Shown here piece after piece: positions 24,825-34,037 of a stretch of DNA of 64,000 nt. The translations under genes and the position numbers were made by a program. This DNA is from an uncultured Christensenellaceae bacterium (GTDB lineage: Bacteria; Bacillota; Clostridia; Christensenellales; Pumilibacteraceae), in contig CAJULK010000002.1 of assembly GCA_910587455.1 (NCBI GenBank), positions 124,001 through 188,000 of the forward strand, read 5' to 3'. How positions within the stretch are numbered: the stretch's first letter is position 1; every line of letters starts with the position of its first letter. The notes below the pieces were generated by a model. It did no database searches and had not been told where the DNA came from. It saw only the letters and a program-made list of their open reading frames with translations.

Positions 24825-27074
24825 TCAGCGTTTTTTGCCGATCTTTTCCTTTTTGACTGCGTTCATGACCGCTTCGAGCTTCTCTCGGCTTATAGGCTTT
24901 ACGTCCGTCGCGTTTATGCCCTGCTCCGAATCTTGCGAAGGCATTTCGAGCGCGGGAGTTTTTTCGCCCTTGGGCGTTTTTACAAGCGACGTCAAACCGT
25001 ACAGCCAACTGCCGTGTTCCTTGTTCGAAATAAATCTGTTTGCTACTACGAATTTGTCCTTATACGGCATGTTGACGCCGAGGAAGTTATTTATATAGTA
25101 TTCGAGGAACATGGAAAAATGCTTTTGGTCGTTGATACGCTCTGACAGCCTTATCTGCTGCGCAATGACTTCGCTCGGCGGGTTTTTCTTCTTGCTCAGC
25201 GTGTCGAGTATGCGCGCAGCGGGAATGACCGTCCCCGTATCGGCAAAATAAACTGCGAGCTGCAAGAGGAAATCGTCGTCGGCGCCCAGCTTGAACAACA
25301 CCTTATCGAGTGCCGAGTCTTTGGTGCTGTATTTGGTAAAATATATCGCGTATACTGCGCCGTAATAATACGAGCTGTGTTTGCGTTTAAGCGCTTTCAA
25401 CATCGTACGCGACGTTTTGCCTTCGCCCGTTGCCGCAGCCGTTATAGCCGCAAGCGCGGCGTATTTATCGTCCTTTTTGATATTGTCGTATAAATGCATA
25501 TAGTTGCGCGAGCTCTCGGAATAGTTGCCGAAAATAAGCTGAGCTTCTGCGCAGACGCTGTAGCCGTATTCGTGATCGGGTCTTATCTTTTTGTATTCTT
25601 CGGCATACCTTGCAACGGAATGATACTCCTGCATAAGCGAGTCTATGTCAATCAAAAGATACAGCGGAGGCATGTATTTGCCGTCTATGTTCATAGATTT
25701 TTCCGCTTTCTCGCGGGCGTCCGACAGCTTGCGGTTTTTGAAATCTATATAAGCCTTATAGTACCAATACTGCTCGCTGCTCTCTTTCGTCGGAAAACGT
25801 TCGAGCACGGCGTCAGCCTCGTCGAGCTTTCCGAGTTCTATAAGGCACGACGCCTCGTCGAAAAGATTTTCGAACAGCTTGAATCTCGTCGCAAGTTCTT
25901 CGTATGTTTTCGCTGCGGAATCATAATCGCCTGCCGCCACGCATACTTCCGCAAACTTGATAGCGGCAACGGGATCGTCGGGACGCGCGGCAATCATTCT
26001 CTCCGCGGTCTTCTTTGCATCGGCGGTATGTTTCGTAGCCATATACATGTCTATAAGCCGCGAATAAGCGCCCGAATGAAAATCGTCGCCTACGTCGAGC
26101 GCGGTATTCATAAGTCCGATCGCAGATTCGTAATCGCTGCGCCCGCAGTATATCTCCGCGGCATTATCGAAAACCGCCCATGCCCGCAGTATATCTCCGC
26201 GGTTCTCTACGTTTTTACACTCTGCTACGGCGGCGAGATAATCTTTGAGCGCCGCGTCAATGTTCCCCGAAGAATGATACGCATAACCGCGCCGCGCATA
26301 CGCCGCGAGCCGCTCGCTCGGCGTTTTTGCCGCCTTGACCTTTTGCGTCCACTTTTTGACGTTGTTCTCGCGCTCGGACTTGTCGGGATCGGGCACGTAC
26401 ACATCGTTGCCGTCGGCGTTTATCTCTACGTCCACCAGCGTACCGTCCGTTTCGGGATAATCTATCATTCCGAAATCCACAAGTAGCGTTGCGGGTTTTC
26501 CGTCGGCGGCGTACCCGATATAACAACGGTATCTTCCGTCTCCCCAACCCGTAGAATAAACGGCGTACTTCTTTCCGAACAGCTCCACCGAAGTATGCGT
26601 CTGACCGTCGAGAACGATCAATCCCGCAAGCGGGTGTATATCATCCTTGATATGCGCTACGTATTCCTCATACGCCGATTTATCGGCTATACAGCAAACG
26701 CCCGAATTGATGGGAACGGACGCCGCATCGGGATCGACCGTCAGCTTGCCGAGCGAATCGTCCGACGCAATAAGTTCGAACTTTTGCGCAGGCTCGTCCG
26801 AAAGTCTCAGTCCGCAATACGCCACGCGCGAACCGTCGTTCGTTTTGCAGCACAGACAGAACGGATAACCGCCGTCACCCAACTCGACGTCAAAAGCGCT
26901 GTACTTGCGCGCAGACGCGTAAGCGTCGAACAACACGGCATTACCGCCCAAAGGCAGACGGTCCGATTCGATATATTCGAGCGCTACGCCGCACGCCTTT
27001 TTGTCGGCGAGCATTACGGCAAAGTCTATAGGCGCACTCAAGCGATTCTTGGGAATCTTTACTATTTTTTTCAT
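24825..27074 (-). CDS. DUF4241-like domain plus TPR repeats protein
   Basis: 749 residues, no signal peptide or membrane helix. Residues about 100-205 look like DUF4241: PINSGVCCIADKSAYEEY, then TGWGDGRYRCYIGYAADGKPATLLVDFGM. From about 245 to the C-terminus the protein is helical with many TPR-like units (for example AYARRGYAYHSSGNIDAALKDYLAAVAEC, and SRLIDMYMATKHTADAKKTAERM). DUF4241 is found with polymorphic-toxin immunity loci but also alone. The gene overlaps dapL by 4 nt (ATGA) and is the last in the long operon. TPRs suggest a protein-binding scaffold; its job there is unknown. Confidence 0.75.
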   Translation of the reverse strand: MKKIVKIPKNRLSAPIDFAVMLADKKACGVALEYIESDRLPLGGNAVLFDAYASARKYSAFDVELGDGGYPFCLCCKTNDGSRVAYCGLRLSDEPAQKFELIASDDSLGKLTVDPDAASVPINSGVCCIADKSAYEEYVAHIKDDIHPLAGLIVLDGQTHTSVELFGKKYAVYSTGWGDGRYRCYIGYAADGKPATLLVDFGMIDYPETDGTLVDVEINADGNDVYVPDPDKSERENNVKKWTQKVKAAKTPSERLAAYARRGYAYHSSGNIDAALKDYLAAVAECKNVENRGDILRAWAVFDNAAEIYCGRSDYESAIGLMNTALDVGDDFHSGAYSRLIDMYMATKHTADAKKTAERMIAARPDDPVAAIKFAEVCVAAGDYDSAAKTYEELATRFKLFENLFDEASCLIELGKLDEADAVLERFPTKESSEQYWYYKAYIDFKNRKLSDAREKAEKSMNIDGKYMPPLYLLIDIDSLMQEYHSVARYAEEYKKIRPDHEYGYSVCAEAQLIFGNYSESSRNYMHLYDNIKKDDKYAALAAITAAATGEGKTSRTMLKALKRKHSSYYYGAVYAIYFTKYSTKDSALDKVLFKLGADDDFLLQLAVYFADTGTVIPAARILDTLSKKKNPPSEVIAQQIRLSERINDQKHFSMFLEYYINNFLGVNMPYKDKFVVANRFISNKEHGSWLYGLTSLVKTPKGEKTPALEMPSQDSEQGINATDVKPISREKLEAVMNAVKKEKIGKKR

Positions 27075-28267
27075 ACTCTTTCGAAAAGTTTATCTCTGAC
27101 AGCGATAAACTCCCTCCAAAAAGGTTCAAAGCGTTTTATTGCTTCTTCGGTACGTTCCTTTGAGTTAAATGACGTCAGTCTCACCCAACCGTTGCCGTTT
27201 ATTCCGAAGCCGCTGCCCGGCGTGCAGACAAGCCGCGTTTTTTTAAGCAAATGATCGAAAAACTTCCACGAGTCAACTCCGCAATCAAACCATATATACG
27301 GAGCGTCTACTCCGCCCGTGTATTCTATACCGAGTTCGTCGAACTTCTTTGTTATTATCTTGGCGTTGTTCTTGTACTCCGCGACCATTTTTTTAGTGTC
27401 CTCATACCCGCCGCGAAGCGCGCTTTCCGCCATGCGCTGAACGACATACGACGTGCCGTTAAACTTGATAGCCTGACGGCGGTACCACAGTCTGTTGAGC
27501 GGCGAACCCATAGGTATGACCGTCCAACCGCATCGTACGCCGGTGAATCCCGCCATCTTTGAGAACGAACACACTTCGACCGCACAGTCTCGCGCGCCCG
27601 TGACCTGAAATATGGAACGCGCGGCATCCTTGCTTTCGACATACGCTTCGTATGCGGCATCGTAAATGATGACCGCGCCCACGTCGAGAGCATAATCGAC
27701 CCATTCTTTAAGCTGCGCCAAAGTATAAGCCGTGCCCGTAGGATTGTTCGGCGAGCATAAATATATTATGTCCGCTTTTCCGCGCTTGGGCGGCATTGCC
27801 ACGAACCCGTTTTCTCTTGTCGCGTCCGCAAACACTATTTTATGCCCCGCAATTACGTTTGCGTCTACGTACGCCGGATATACGGGATCTTGTATCATGA
27901 CGGTATTGTCTACGTCGAACAAATCGAGAATGTTGCCTATTCCGTTCTTCGCACCGTCGGTGACAAAAACCTCGTCGCTTTCTATCGACACGCCGCGAAG
28001 CGTGTAATAGTCTATTATAGCGTTCTTCAAAAACGGATAACCGTCATACGGACCGTAACCGCGGAATCCCGACTTTACGCCGAGATCGGTCGCGGCGGAC
28101 TTTGCCGCGTCTACGACCTTTAGCGACAACGGCAGCGTCGCGTCGCCTATACCGAGGCTTATAACGTCCGCCGTTGGGAATGCCGCTTTATAGTCATCCA
28201 CTCGTTTTGCCACTTCCGCAAACAAGTAATCGTCTGCGAGATTCTTAAAATTCTTGTTCAGCTTCAT
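27071..28267 (-). CDS. dapL: LL-diaminopimelate aminotransferase
   Basis: Converts tetrahydrodipicolinate directly to LL-diaminopimelate with glutamate as amino donor, by-passing the acylated DAP routes. 398 residues, class I/II PLP fold. Seen: ISLGIGDATLPL, FRGYGPYDGYPFLKNAI, VTDGAKNGIGNI, PVYPAYVDANVIAG, YLCSPNNPTGTAY, YDAAYEAYV, and the PLP Lys in EVCSFSKMAGFTGVRCGW. These match DapL rather than generic aspartate aminotransferases. DapF, the next enzyme, is encoded in the same operon as part of the CarB fusion. GAGGGC upstream of the ATG; 14 nt after pyrG. Confidence 0.93.
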   Translation of the reverse strand: MKLNKNFKNLADDYLFAEVAKRVDDYKAAFPTADVISLGIGDATLPLSLKVVDAAKSAATDLGVKSGFRGYGPYDGYPFLKNAIIDYYTLRGVSIESDEVFVTDGAKNGIGNILDLFDVDNTVMIQDPVYPAYVDANVIAGHKIVFADATRENGFVAMPPKRGKADIIYLCSPNNPTGTAYTLAQLKEWVDYALDVGAVIIYDAAYEAYVESKDAARSIFQVTGARDCAVEVCSFSKMAGFTGVRCGWTVIPMGSPLNRLWYRRQAIKFNGTSYVVQRMAESALRGGYEDTKKMVAEYKNNAKIITKKFDELGIEYTGGVDAPYIWFDCGVDSWKFFDHLLKKTRLVCTPGSGFGINGNGWVRLTSFNSKERTEEAIKRFEPFWREFIAVRDKLFERV

Positions 28268-28281
28268 TTTGCCCTCGCGTA

Positions 28282-29934
28282 TTATTCGTTATCGGCGTTG
28301 CCGTCCGCTCCCGATTCGGCAACATGAGCTTTGGCGCATTCTTTTGCCGCCGCGATAAACTCACGGAATATCGGCTGCGGTTTCGCCGGACGCGATTTGA
28401 ATTCCGGATGGTATTGCACGCCGAGATAGAATCTTTTGTCCGTAAGCTCGACCGCTTCCACAAGATTACCGTCGGGCGACAAACCGCAAAGCGTAAGTCC
28501 CGCATCCTGCATAGGCTTGCGCATTTCGTTATTGAACTCGAATCTATGACGATGACGTTCCATAACCGACGCGACGCCGGCTCCGTAACATTCCGAAAGT
28601 TTGGTATCGGGTTTTATCATACACTCGTAAGCGCCGAGCCGCATTGTTCCGCCCGTATTTACCTTGCCTTCCTGTCCTTCCATTATATCTATCACTTTAT
28701 GCGCCGAATGTTCGTCGAACTCGCCCGAATTGGCATCGGAAAGACCGAGCACGTTGCGCGCATATTCGATCACGGCGATCTGCATACCGAGACATATTCC
28801 GAAATACGGCTTATCGTTCTCCCTGCAATACTTTGCCGTGGCGATCATACCCTCTATGCCGCGAATACCGAATCCGCCGGGAAGTATAACGGCGTCGACG
28901 CCCGCAAGTTTTTCTGCGGCATTGCCGTTATTCAATTTTTCGGAATTGACCCAAGATATTTCCACCTTTACGTCATTCGCTATGCCTGCGTGAGTGAGCG
29001 CTTCCGCGACGGAAAGATAGGAGTCGAACATAGAAACGTATTTTCCCACAAGCGCTACTTTGACCGAATCCTTGGTGTTTTTTGCTCGGTCTATCATCGA
29101 AATCCAATCGTCAAGCGCAGGCTGAGTATCGGGAAGCCCGAGTTCGCGCGTAACGATCTCCACAATGCCGTCGTCGCGCAGCAGCAGCGGCACTTCGTAA
29201 AGAAGTCCCGCGTCACGGTTTTCTATGACGCAATCGGGCTCGACGTTACAGGAAAGCGCAAGTTTTTCTTTAAGTTTTTTATCAATCGGTTCTTTTGTAC
29301 GCAAAACGATAAGATTGGGCGAAATGCCGAGCGAACGCAAAGTCTTAACGGAATGTTGCGTCGGCTTGGTCTTGACCTCGCCGCCCGCTTTGAGAGTGGG
29401 CGCAAGCGTAACGTGAACGAACAGACAGTTTTCCCTGCCGACATCGTTGCTGACCTGTCGAATCGCCTCTATAAAAGGCAGGCTCTCTATATCGCCGACC
29501 GTGCCGCCTATCTCGGTTATAACGACATCCGCGTTTATCTTTTTGCCTACCGCACGGATAAACGACTTGATCTCGTTTGTGACGTGAGGAATGACCTGAA
29601 CGGTCTTGCCGCCGTATACGCCCGCGCGCTCGTTTTTCAATACGGTATCGTAGATCCTGCCCGTAGTGATATTTGAGTATTTATTGAGATTTTCGTCGAT
29701 AAACCGCTCGTAATGCCCGAGATCGAGATCCGTTTCGGCGCCGTCTTCGGTTACAAACACTTCGCCGTGCTGAATAGGGCTCAACTGCCCCGGATCGATG
29801 TTTATATACGGGTCGAGCTTTTGCGCTATCACGCGCAGCCCCTTGGCCTTCAATAAAAGCCCGAGGCTTGCCGCCGTTATTCCCTTGCCGAGCCCCGATA
29901 CGACTCCGCCCGTTACGAATATATACTTTTCCAT
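28282..29934 (-). CDS. pyrG: CTP synthase (glutamine hydrolysing)
   Basis: Aminates UTP to CTP using glutamine amide nitrogen. 550 residues, usual length. The N-terminal synthase domain begins FVTGGVVSGLGKGITAASLG (Walker-type loop) and has the SPIQHGEVFVTEDGAETDLDLGHYERF segment. The class I glutamine amidotransferase domain shows PGGFGIRGIEGM, GICLGMQ with the nucleophile Cys, and GVQYHPEF with the catalytic His. GGAGACC upstream of the ATG. It lies 59 nt after the carB-dapF frame. Third glutamine-amide-using enzyme in the operon after PurF and CarA. Confidence 0.97.
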   Translation of the reverse strand: MEKYIFVTGGVVSGLGKGITAASLGLLLKAKGLRVIAQKLDPYINIDPGQLSPIQHGEVFVTEDGAETDLDLGHYERFIDENLNKYSNITTGRIYDTVLKNERAGVYGGKTVQVIPHVTNEIKSFIRAVGKKINADVVITEIGGTVGDIESLPFIEAIRQVSNDVGRENCLFVHVTLAPTLKAGGEVKTKPTQHSVKTLRSLGISPNLIVLRTKEPIDKKLKEKLALSCNVEPDCVIENRDAGLLYEVPLLLRDDGIVEIVTRELGLPDTQPALDDWISMIDRAKNTKDSVKVALVGKYVSMFDSYLSVAEALTHAGIANDVKVEISWVNSEKLNNGNAAEKLAGVDAVILPGGFGIRGIEGMIATAKYCRENDKPYFGICLGMQIAVIEYARNVLGLSDANSGEFDEHSAHKVIDIMEGQEGKVNTGGTMRLGAYECMIKPDTKLSECYGAGVASVMERHRHRFEFNNEMRKPMQDAGLTLCGLSPDGNLVEAVELTDKRFYLGVQYHPEFKSRPAKPQPIFREFIAAAKECAKAHVAESGADGNADNE

Positions 29935-29993
29935 TATGGTCTCCGTTTTGTCTTTTTGCTTCGTTTTTCGTTGTACAAAATCCGATTCACCGC

Positions 29994-32900
29994 TTACAGT
30001 CTTACGGTGCCTCTGAATACCTCGTGCGCCTCGCCCGTCATATATACGGTATCGTCGGTGTATCTGACGGTAAGCTCGCCGCCGGGCAGTCTGACGCTGA
30101 TATCTTCGTTCTTATCGCAGAATCCGTTCTCGACAGCCGCGACCGCCGAAGCGCAAGCGCCCGTGCCGCACGCCATAGTTTCGCCCGTACCGCGCTCGTA
30201 CACCCGCGCCTTTATGTGCGTTCTGTCGATTATCTGCACGAATCCGACGTTTACGCCCTCGGGGAACAGCTCTTTATTCTCGCCGAGCGCTTTGCCTATT
30301 CTCTCCACGTCGCACGCCATTACGTCGGGCACGATGACCGTACAGTGCGGATTGCCCATTGACGAACATGTTACTTTGAGCTTGCCTGCGGGCGTATCTA
30401 TCTCTCTGCCCACAACTCTTTCCCCGTCGAGATTTACGGGCACCAGCTCGGGATCGAGCACGACCGCGCCCATATCGACCTTTGCGGAATTCACTTTGCC
30501 GTCGTGCAGGAACAGCTTCAATCTCTTAACGCCCGAAACGGTTTCGACGGTTATATCGAGTTTGTCTGTTTTTCCGTTGTCGTAAAGATACTTGCCGACG
30601 CACCGAATGGCGTTGCCGCACATCTTGCCTTCCGAACCGTCCGAATTGAACATTCGCATTTTAGCGTCGCATGTATCCGACGGATAAATGAAGATAACGC
30701 CGTCGCCGCCGACGCTGAAGTGTCTGTCCGAAAGATTGACCGCAACCGATTCCATGTTAGCTATCGGACGCGTAAGACAATCGATGTAAATGTAATCGTT
30801 GCCGCAACCGTGCATCTTGATAAAACTGAGCCGTTGCCGTTCCGTCCGCATATTGTTGATATCGACGAGCTCGGTATTATATTGACTGTACCGCGATTTA
30901 AGCGCGCGCGCCAGAGCGTTTGCGGTATCTATGGCGGTAAGACACGGGATATTGAGCGCAACCGCACGGCAACGCAGCCGCACGTCGTCGAACGTGGGTA
31001 TTCTGCCGCGCGTCGATGTGGATACGAGATAATCTATCTTGCCCGAATTCAAAAGACTCATGGTGTTTTCTTCGGGGCGCTCGTTGAGCTTATCCGCGAC
31101 GGTTACCTTCATTCCGGCGCGCCGTATGACTTCGGCCGTACCCTCTGTCGCGTACAGTTCGAATCCGAGTTCGTAATAGTTTTTAGCAACGTTGGCTATT
31201 TCGGGTTTGTCGCTGTCGCGCACGGTGATCAGGATGCCGCCGCTGCGTTTCATCTTGTATCCCGCCGCGACAAGTCCTTTATACAGCGCTTCGTCAAGCG
31301 TTTTACCCACGCCAAGCACCTCGCCCGTAGACTTCATTTCGGGTCCGAGATGAGTATCGAGATCTGTCAGCTTTTCAAACGAGAAGATCGGCACTTTGAC
31401 GGCGACGTACGGTGCGGACGGATAAAGTCCCGTTCCGTAGCCGAGCTTTTTGAGCTTTTTGCCGATCATACATTCGGTAGCGAGTTTTATCATCGGCACG
31501 CCCGTAACTTTGGAAATGTACGGGATCGTTCGCGACGAACGCGGATTGACCTCTATAACGTAGATCTTGCCGTTGCTGACTATATACTGAATGTTGACAA
31601 GCCCTTTGGTTTCGAGCGCCGTAGCAAGCAGCCTTGTGTACTCGATTATTTCTTCTTTGATGTTGTCGGTTATATTCTGCGACGGATATACCGCTATAGA
31701 GTCGCCGCTGTGCACGCCCGCGCGCTCTATATGCTCCATGATCCCGGGAATGAGAATGTCCTCGCCGTCGCAGATCGCGTCCACTTCTATTTCAGTACCC
31801 ATAACATATTTATCAATGAGTACGATATTGTCGGGGTTCTCGTCGAGAATTATCGACATGTATTCTTTTACGTCCTCGTCCGAGAACGCGATTATCATGT
31901 TCTGTCCGCCGAGCACGTACGACGGGCGCAAAAGCACCGGATAACCGAGATCGCGTCCCGCTTCGAGCGCTTGATCGAGCGTTTTGACGGTATGTCCTTT
32001 CGGACGCGCAATGCCCAGCCGTTCGAGAAGCGCATCGAACCGCTCTCTGTCTTCCGCCGCGTCAATCGAGTCTGCGGAAGTGCCGAGTATGCGCACGCCG
32101 CGCTCGGATAAATGCTTGGTCAGTTTGATAGCCGTCTGTCCGCCAAACGCGACAACCACCCCGTACGGGCGCTCTGTCGCTATTACGTTGTCTACGTCCT
32201 CGGGCGTGAGCGGTTCGAAATACAGCCTGTCCGCCGTATCGAAGTCTGTAGACACCGTCTCGGGATTGTTATTTACTATCGCAACGTCGTAGCCGAGTTC
32301 TTTCAGCTCCCATACGCAATGCACGGACGCATAGTCGAATTCGATACCCTGACCGATTCTGATCGGACCCGAACCGAAAACGACGACGCGTTTTCTGTCG
32401 CTCTTTGCCGCGTCGATGTATTCTTTCGCCTCGTTCTCGTCGTCGTACGTAGAATAGAAATACGGCGTTTCGGCTTTGAATTCCGCGGCGCACGTATCCA
32501 CCGTTTTGAACACGGCGCGGCGATGAGACGGCAGAGCGTTGCCCGATATCTTTTTGAGCGAATCGTCGGGATAGCCGAGTTTTTTGCCTTGCAGATATTC
32601 GGCTTTCGTTATCGCTCTGTCCTTTATGGAATTTTCGTACCTTACAAGGTTTTCTATCTTGCGCAAGAACCACGGATCTATTTTGGTTATGTCCGCTATG
32701 CGCTCTATGCCTATGCCGCGCTTGATCGCTTCGTACAGGACGAACAGACGGTAGTCGGTTGCGGGCATTAACATATCGAGTATTTGCTCGTCCGAAAGTG
32801 CGGAATAGTGCGGGTTGTCGAGCGTGCCCGTGCCGAGCGCGCCGCGCACGGCTTTCAGAAGTCCCGCTTCGAAGCTCGGCGCGATAGCCATTACTTCGCC

Positions 32901-34037
32901 CGTAGCTTTCATTTGAGTGCCGAGCGATCGCTTGGCATACACGAATTTATCGAACGGCCACTTGGGAAGTTTGACTACGCAATAATCGACCGCAGGCTCG
33001 AAACAGGCGCATGTTTTGCCCGTGACGGCGTTTTTGATCTCGTCGAGCGTATAGCCGAGCGCAATGAGCGTAGTCACCTTTGCAATGGGATAGCCCGTAG
33101 CTTTACTCGCAAGCGCCGACGAACGCGAAACGCGCGGATTGACCTCGATAACGGCATACTCGCCCGTAGTCGGGTGCAATGCGAATTGGCAGTTACAGCC
33201 GCCCTCTATTTGCAAATGCGTTATTATATCGAGCGCGGCTGTGCGCAGCATCTGATACTCTTTATCGGAAAGCGTCATCGTAGGAGCGACGACAATACTG
33301 TCGCCCGTATGTATTCCGACGGGATCGAGATTTTCCATCGAGCACACAGTGATGACGTTGCCCACATGGTCGCGCATGACCTCGAACTCTATTTCTTTCC
33401 AGCCGTAAATGCTCTTTTCTATAAGCGTCTGATGAATTGGCGAAAGTTCGAGTCCGCCTTTTGCTATTTCGCGAAGCTCCGCTTCGTCGGCGGCGATACC
33501 GCCGCCTGCGCCGCCAAGCGTAAACGCGGGTCGGACTATCACCGGATAACCTATCTTTGCCGCGAAATCGACGGCTGCCTCAACGTCCGTAACAACTTCC
33601 GACGGCACGCAAGGCTGATTGATTTCGAGCATTGCTTCCTTGAACAGCTCACGGTCTTCGGCTTTATCTATCGTTTCGGGACGCACGCCCAAAAGTCTTA
33701 CTCCGTGCTTATCCAAAAATCCCGATTTTGCAAGCTCCATGGAAAGAGTCAAACCCGTTTGCCCGCCCAGTCCCGGCAGTATTCCGTCCGGTTTTTCTCG
33801 TGCGATTATGCGTTCCAAAGTGGGAATGGTGAGCGGCTCTATATAAATGGCGTCCGCCATCGCCTTGTCCGTCATTATAGTCGCGGGGTTGGAATTGACG
33901 AGAACCACCTCGACTTTGCGGCTTCTCAGCGTTCTGCAAGCCTGTGTTCCAGCGTAATCGAATTCCGCAGCCTGTCCTATCGTTATAGGTCCCGAGCCGA
34001 TGACGAGAACCTTTTTTATACTCTTATCCTTAGGCAT
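29994..34037 (-). CDS. carB-dapF: Carbamoyl-phosphate synthase large subunit fused in frame to diaminopimelate epimerase
   Basis: One uninterrupted frame of 1,347 residues. Residues 1 to about 1063 are a complete CarB: KKVLVIGSGPITIGQAAEFDY, two ATP-grasp halves (second begins RVVVFGSGPIRIGQGIEFDY), the MGS-like allosteric end, and NTELVDINNMR, where CarB homologues stop. Seven residues later a full DapF begins, FIKMHGCGNDYIYIDC, with both catalytic cysteines (EGKMCGNAIRC and ETMACGTGACAS), about 278 residues. DapF interconverts LL- and meso-DAP. There is no stop, frameshift or ribosome binding site at the junction; the only nearby ATG (30851) lacks a Shine-Dalgarno. It overlaps carA by 8 nt. 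I know of no described CarB-DapF fusion. A sequencing loss of a stop cannot be excluded from one sequence. Confidence 0.9.
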   Translation of the reverse strand: MPKDKSIKKVLVIGSGPITIGQAAEFDYAGTQACRTLRSRKVEVVLVNSNPATIMTDKAMADAIYIEPLTIPTLERIIAREKPDGILPGLGGQTGLTLSMELAKSGFLDKHGVRLLGVRPETIDKAEDRELFKEAMLEINQPCVPSEVVTDVEAAVDFAAKIGYPVIVRPAFTLGGAGGGIAADEAELREIAKGGLELSPIHQTLIEKSIYGWKEIEFEVMRDHVGNVITVCSMENLDPVGIHTGDSIVVAPTMTLSDKEYQMLRTAALDIITHLQIEGGCNCQFALHPTTGEYAVIEVNPRVSRSSALASKATGYPIAKVTTLIALGYTLDEIKNAVTGKTCACFEPAVDYCVVKLPKWPFDKFVYAKRSLGTQMKATGEVMAIAPSFEAGLLKAVRGALGTGTLDNPHYSALSDEQILDMLMPATDYRLFVLYEAIKRGIGIERIADITKIDPWFLRKIENLVRYENSIKDRAITKAEYLQGKKLGYPDDSLKKISGNALPSHRRAVFKTVDTCAAEFKAETPYFYSTYDDENEAKEYIDAAKSDRKRVVVFGSGPIRIGQGIEFDYASVHCVWELKELGYDVAIVNNNPETVSTDFDTADRLYFEPLTPEDVDNVIATERPYGVVVAFGGQTAIKLTKHLSERGVRILGTSADSIDAAEDRERFDALLERLGIARPKGHTVKTLDQALEAGRDLGYPVLLRPSYVLGGQNMIIAFSDEDVKEYMSIILDENPDNIVLIDKYVMGTEIEVDAICDGEDILIPGIMEHIERAGVHSGDSIAVYPSQNITDNIKEEIIEYTRLLATALETKGLVNIQYIVSNGKIYVIEVNPRSSRTIPYISKVTGVPMIKLATECMIGKKLKKLGYGTGLYPSAPYVAVKVPIFSFEKLTDLDTHLGPEMKSTGEVLGVGKTLDEALYKGLVAAGYKMKRSGGILITVRDSDKPEIANVAKNYYELGFELYATEGTAEVIRRAGMKVTVADKLNERPEENTMSLLNSGKIDYLVSTSTRGRIPTFDDVRLRCRAVALNIPCLTAIDTANALARALKSRYSQYNTELVDINNMRTERQRLSFIKMHGCGNDYIYIDCLTRPIANMESVAVNLSDRHFSVGGDGVIFIYPSDTCDAKMRMFNSDGSEGKMCGNAIRCVGKYLYDNGKTDKLDITVETVSGVKRLKLFLHDGKVNSAKVDMGAVVLDPELVPVNLDGERVVGREIDTPAGKLKVTCSSMGNPHCTVIVPDVMACDVERIGKALGENKELFPEGVNVGFVQIIDRTHIKARVYERGTGETMACGTGACASAVAAVENGFCDKNEDISVRLPGGELTVRYTDDTVYMTGEAHEVFRGTVRL

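Noticed and set aside
24825..27074. Reading the DUF4241 gene as part of a toxin-immunity or defence locus
   Set aside because: No toxin, nuclease or mobile-element gene lies nearby; neighbours are biosynthetic and co-transcribed.
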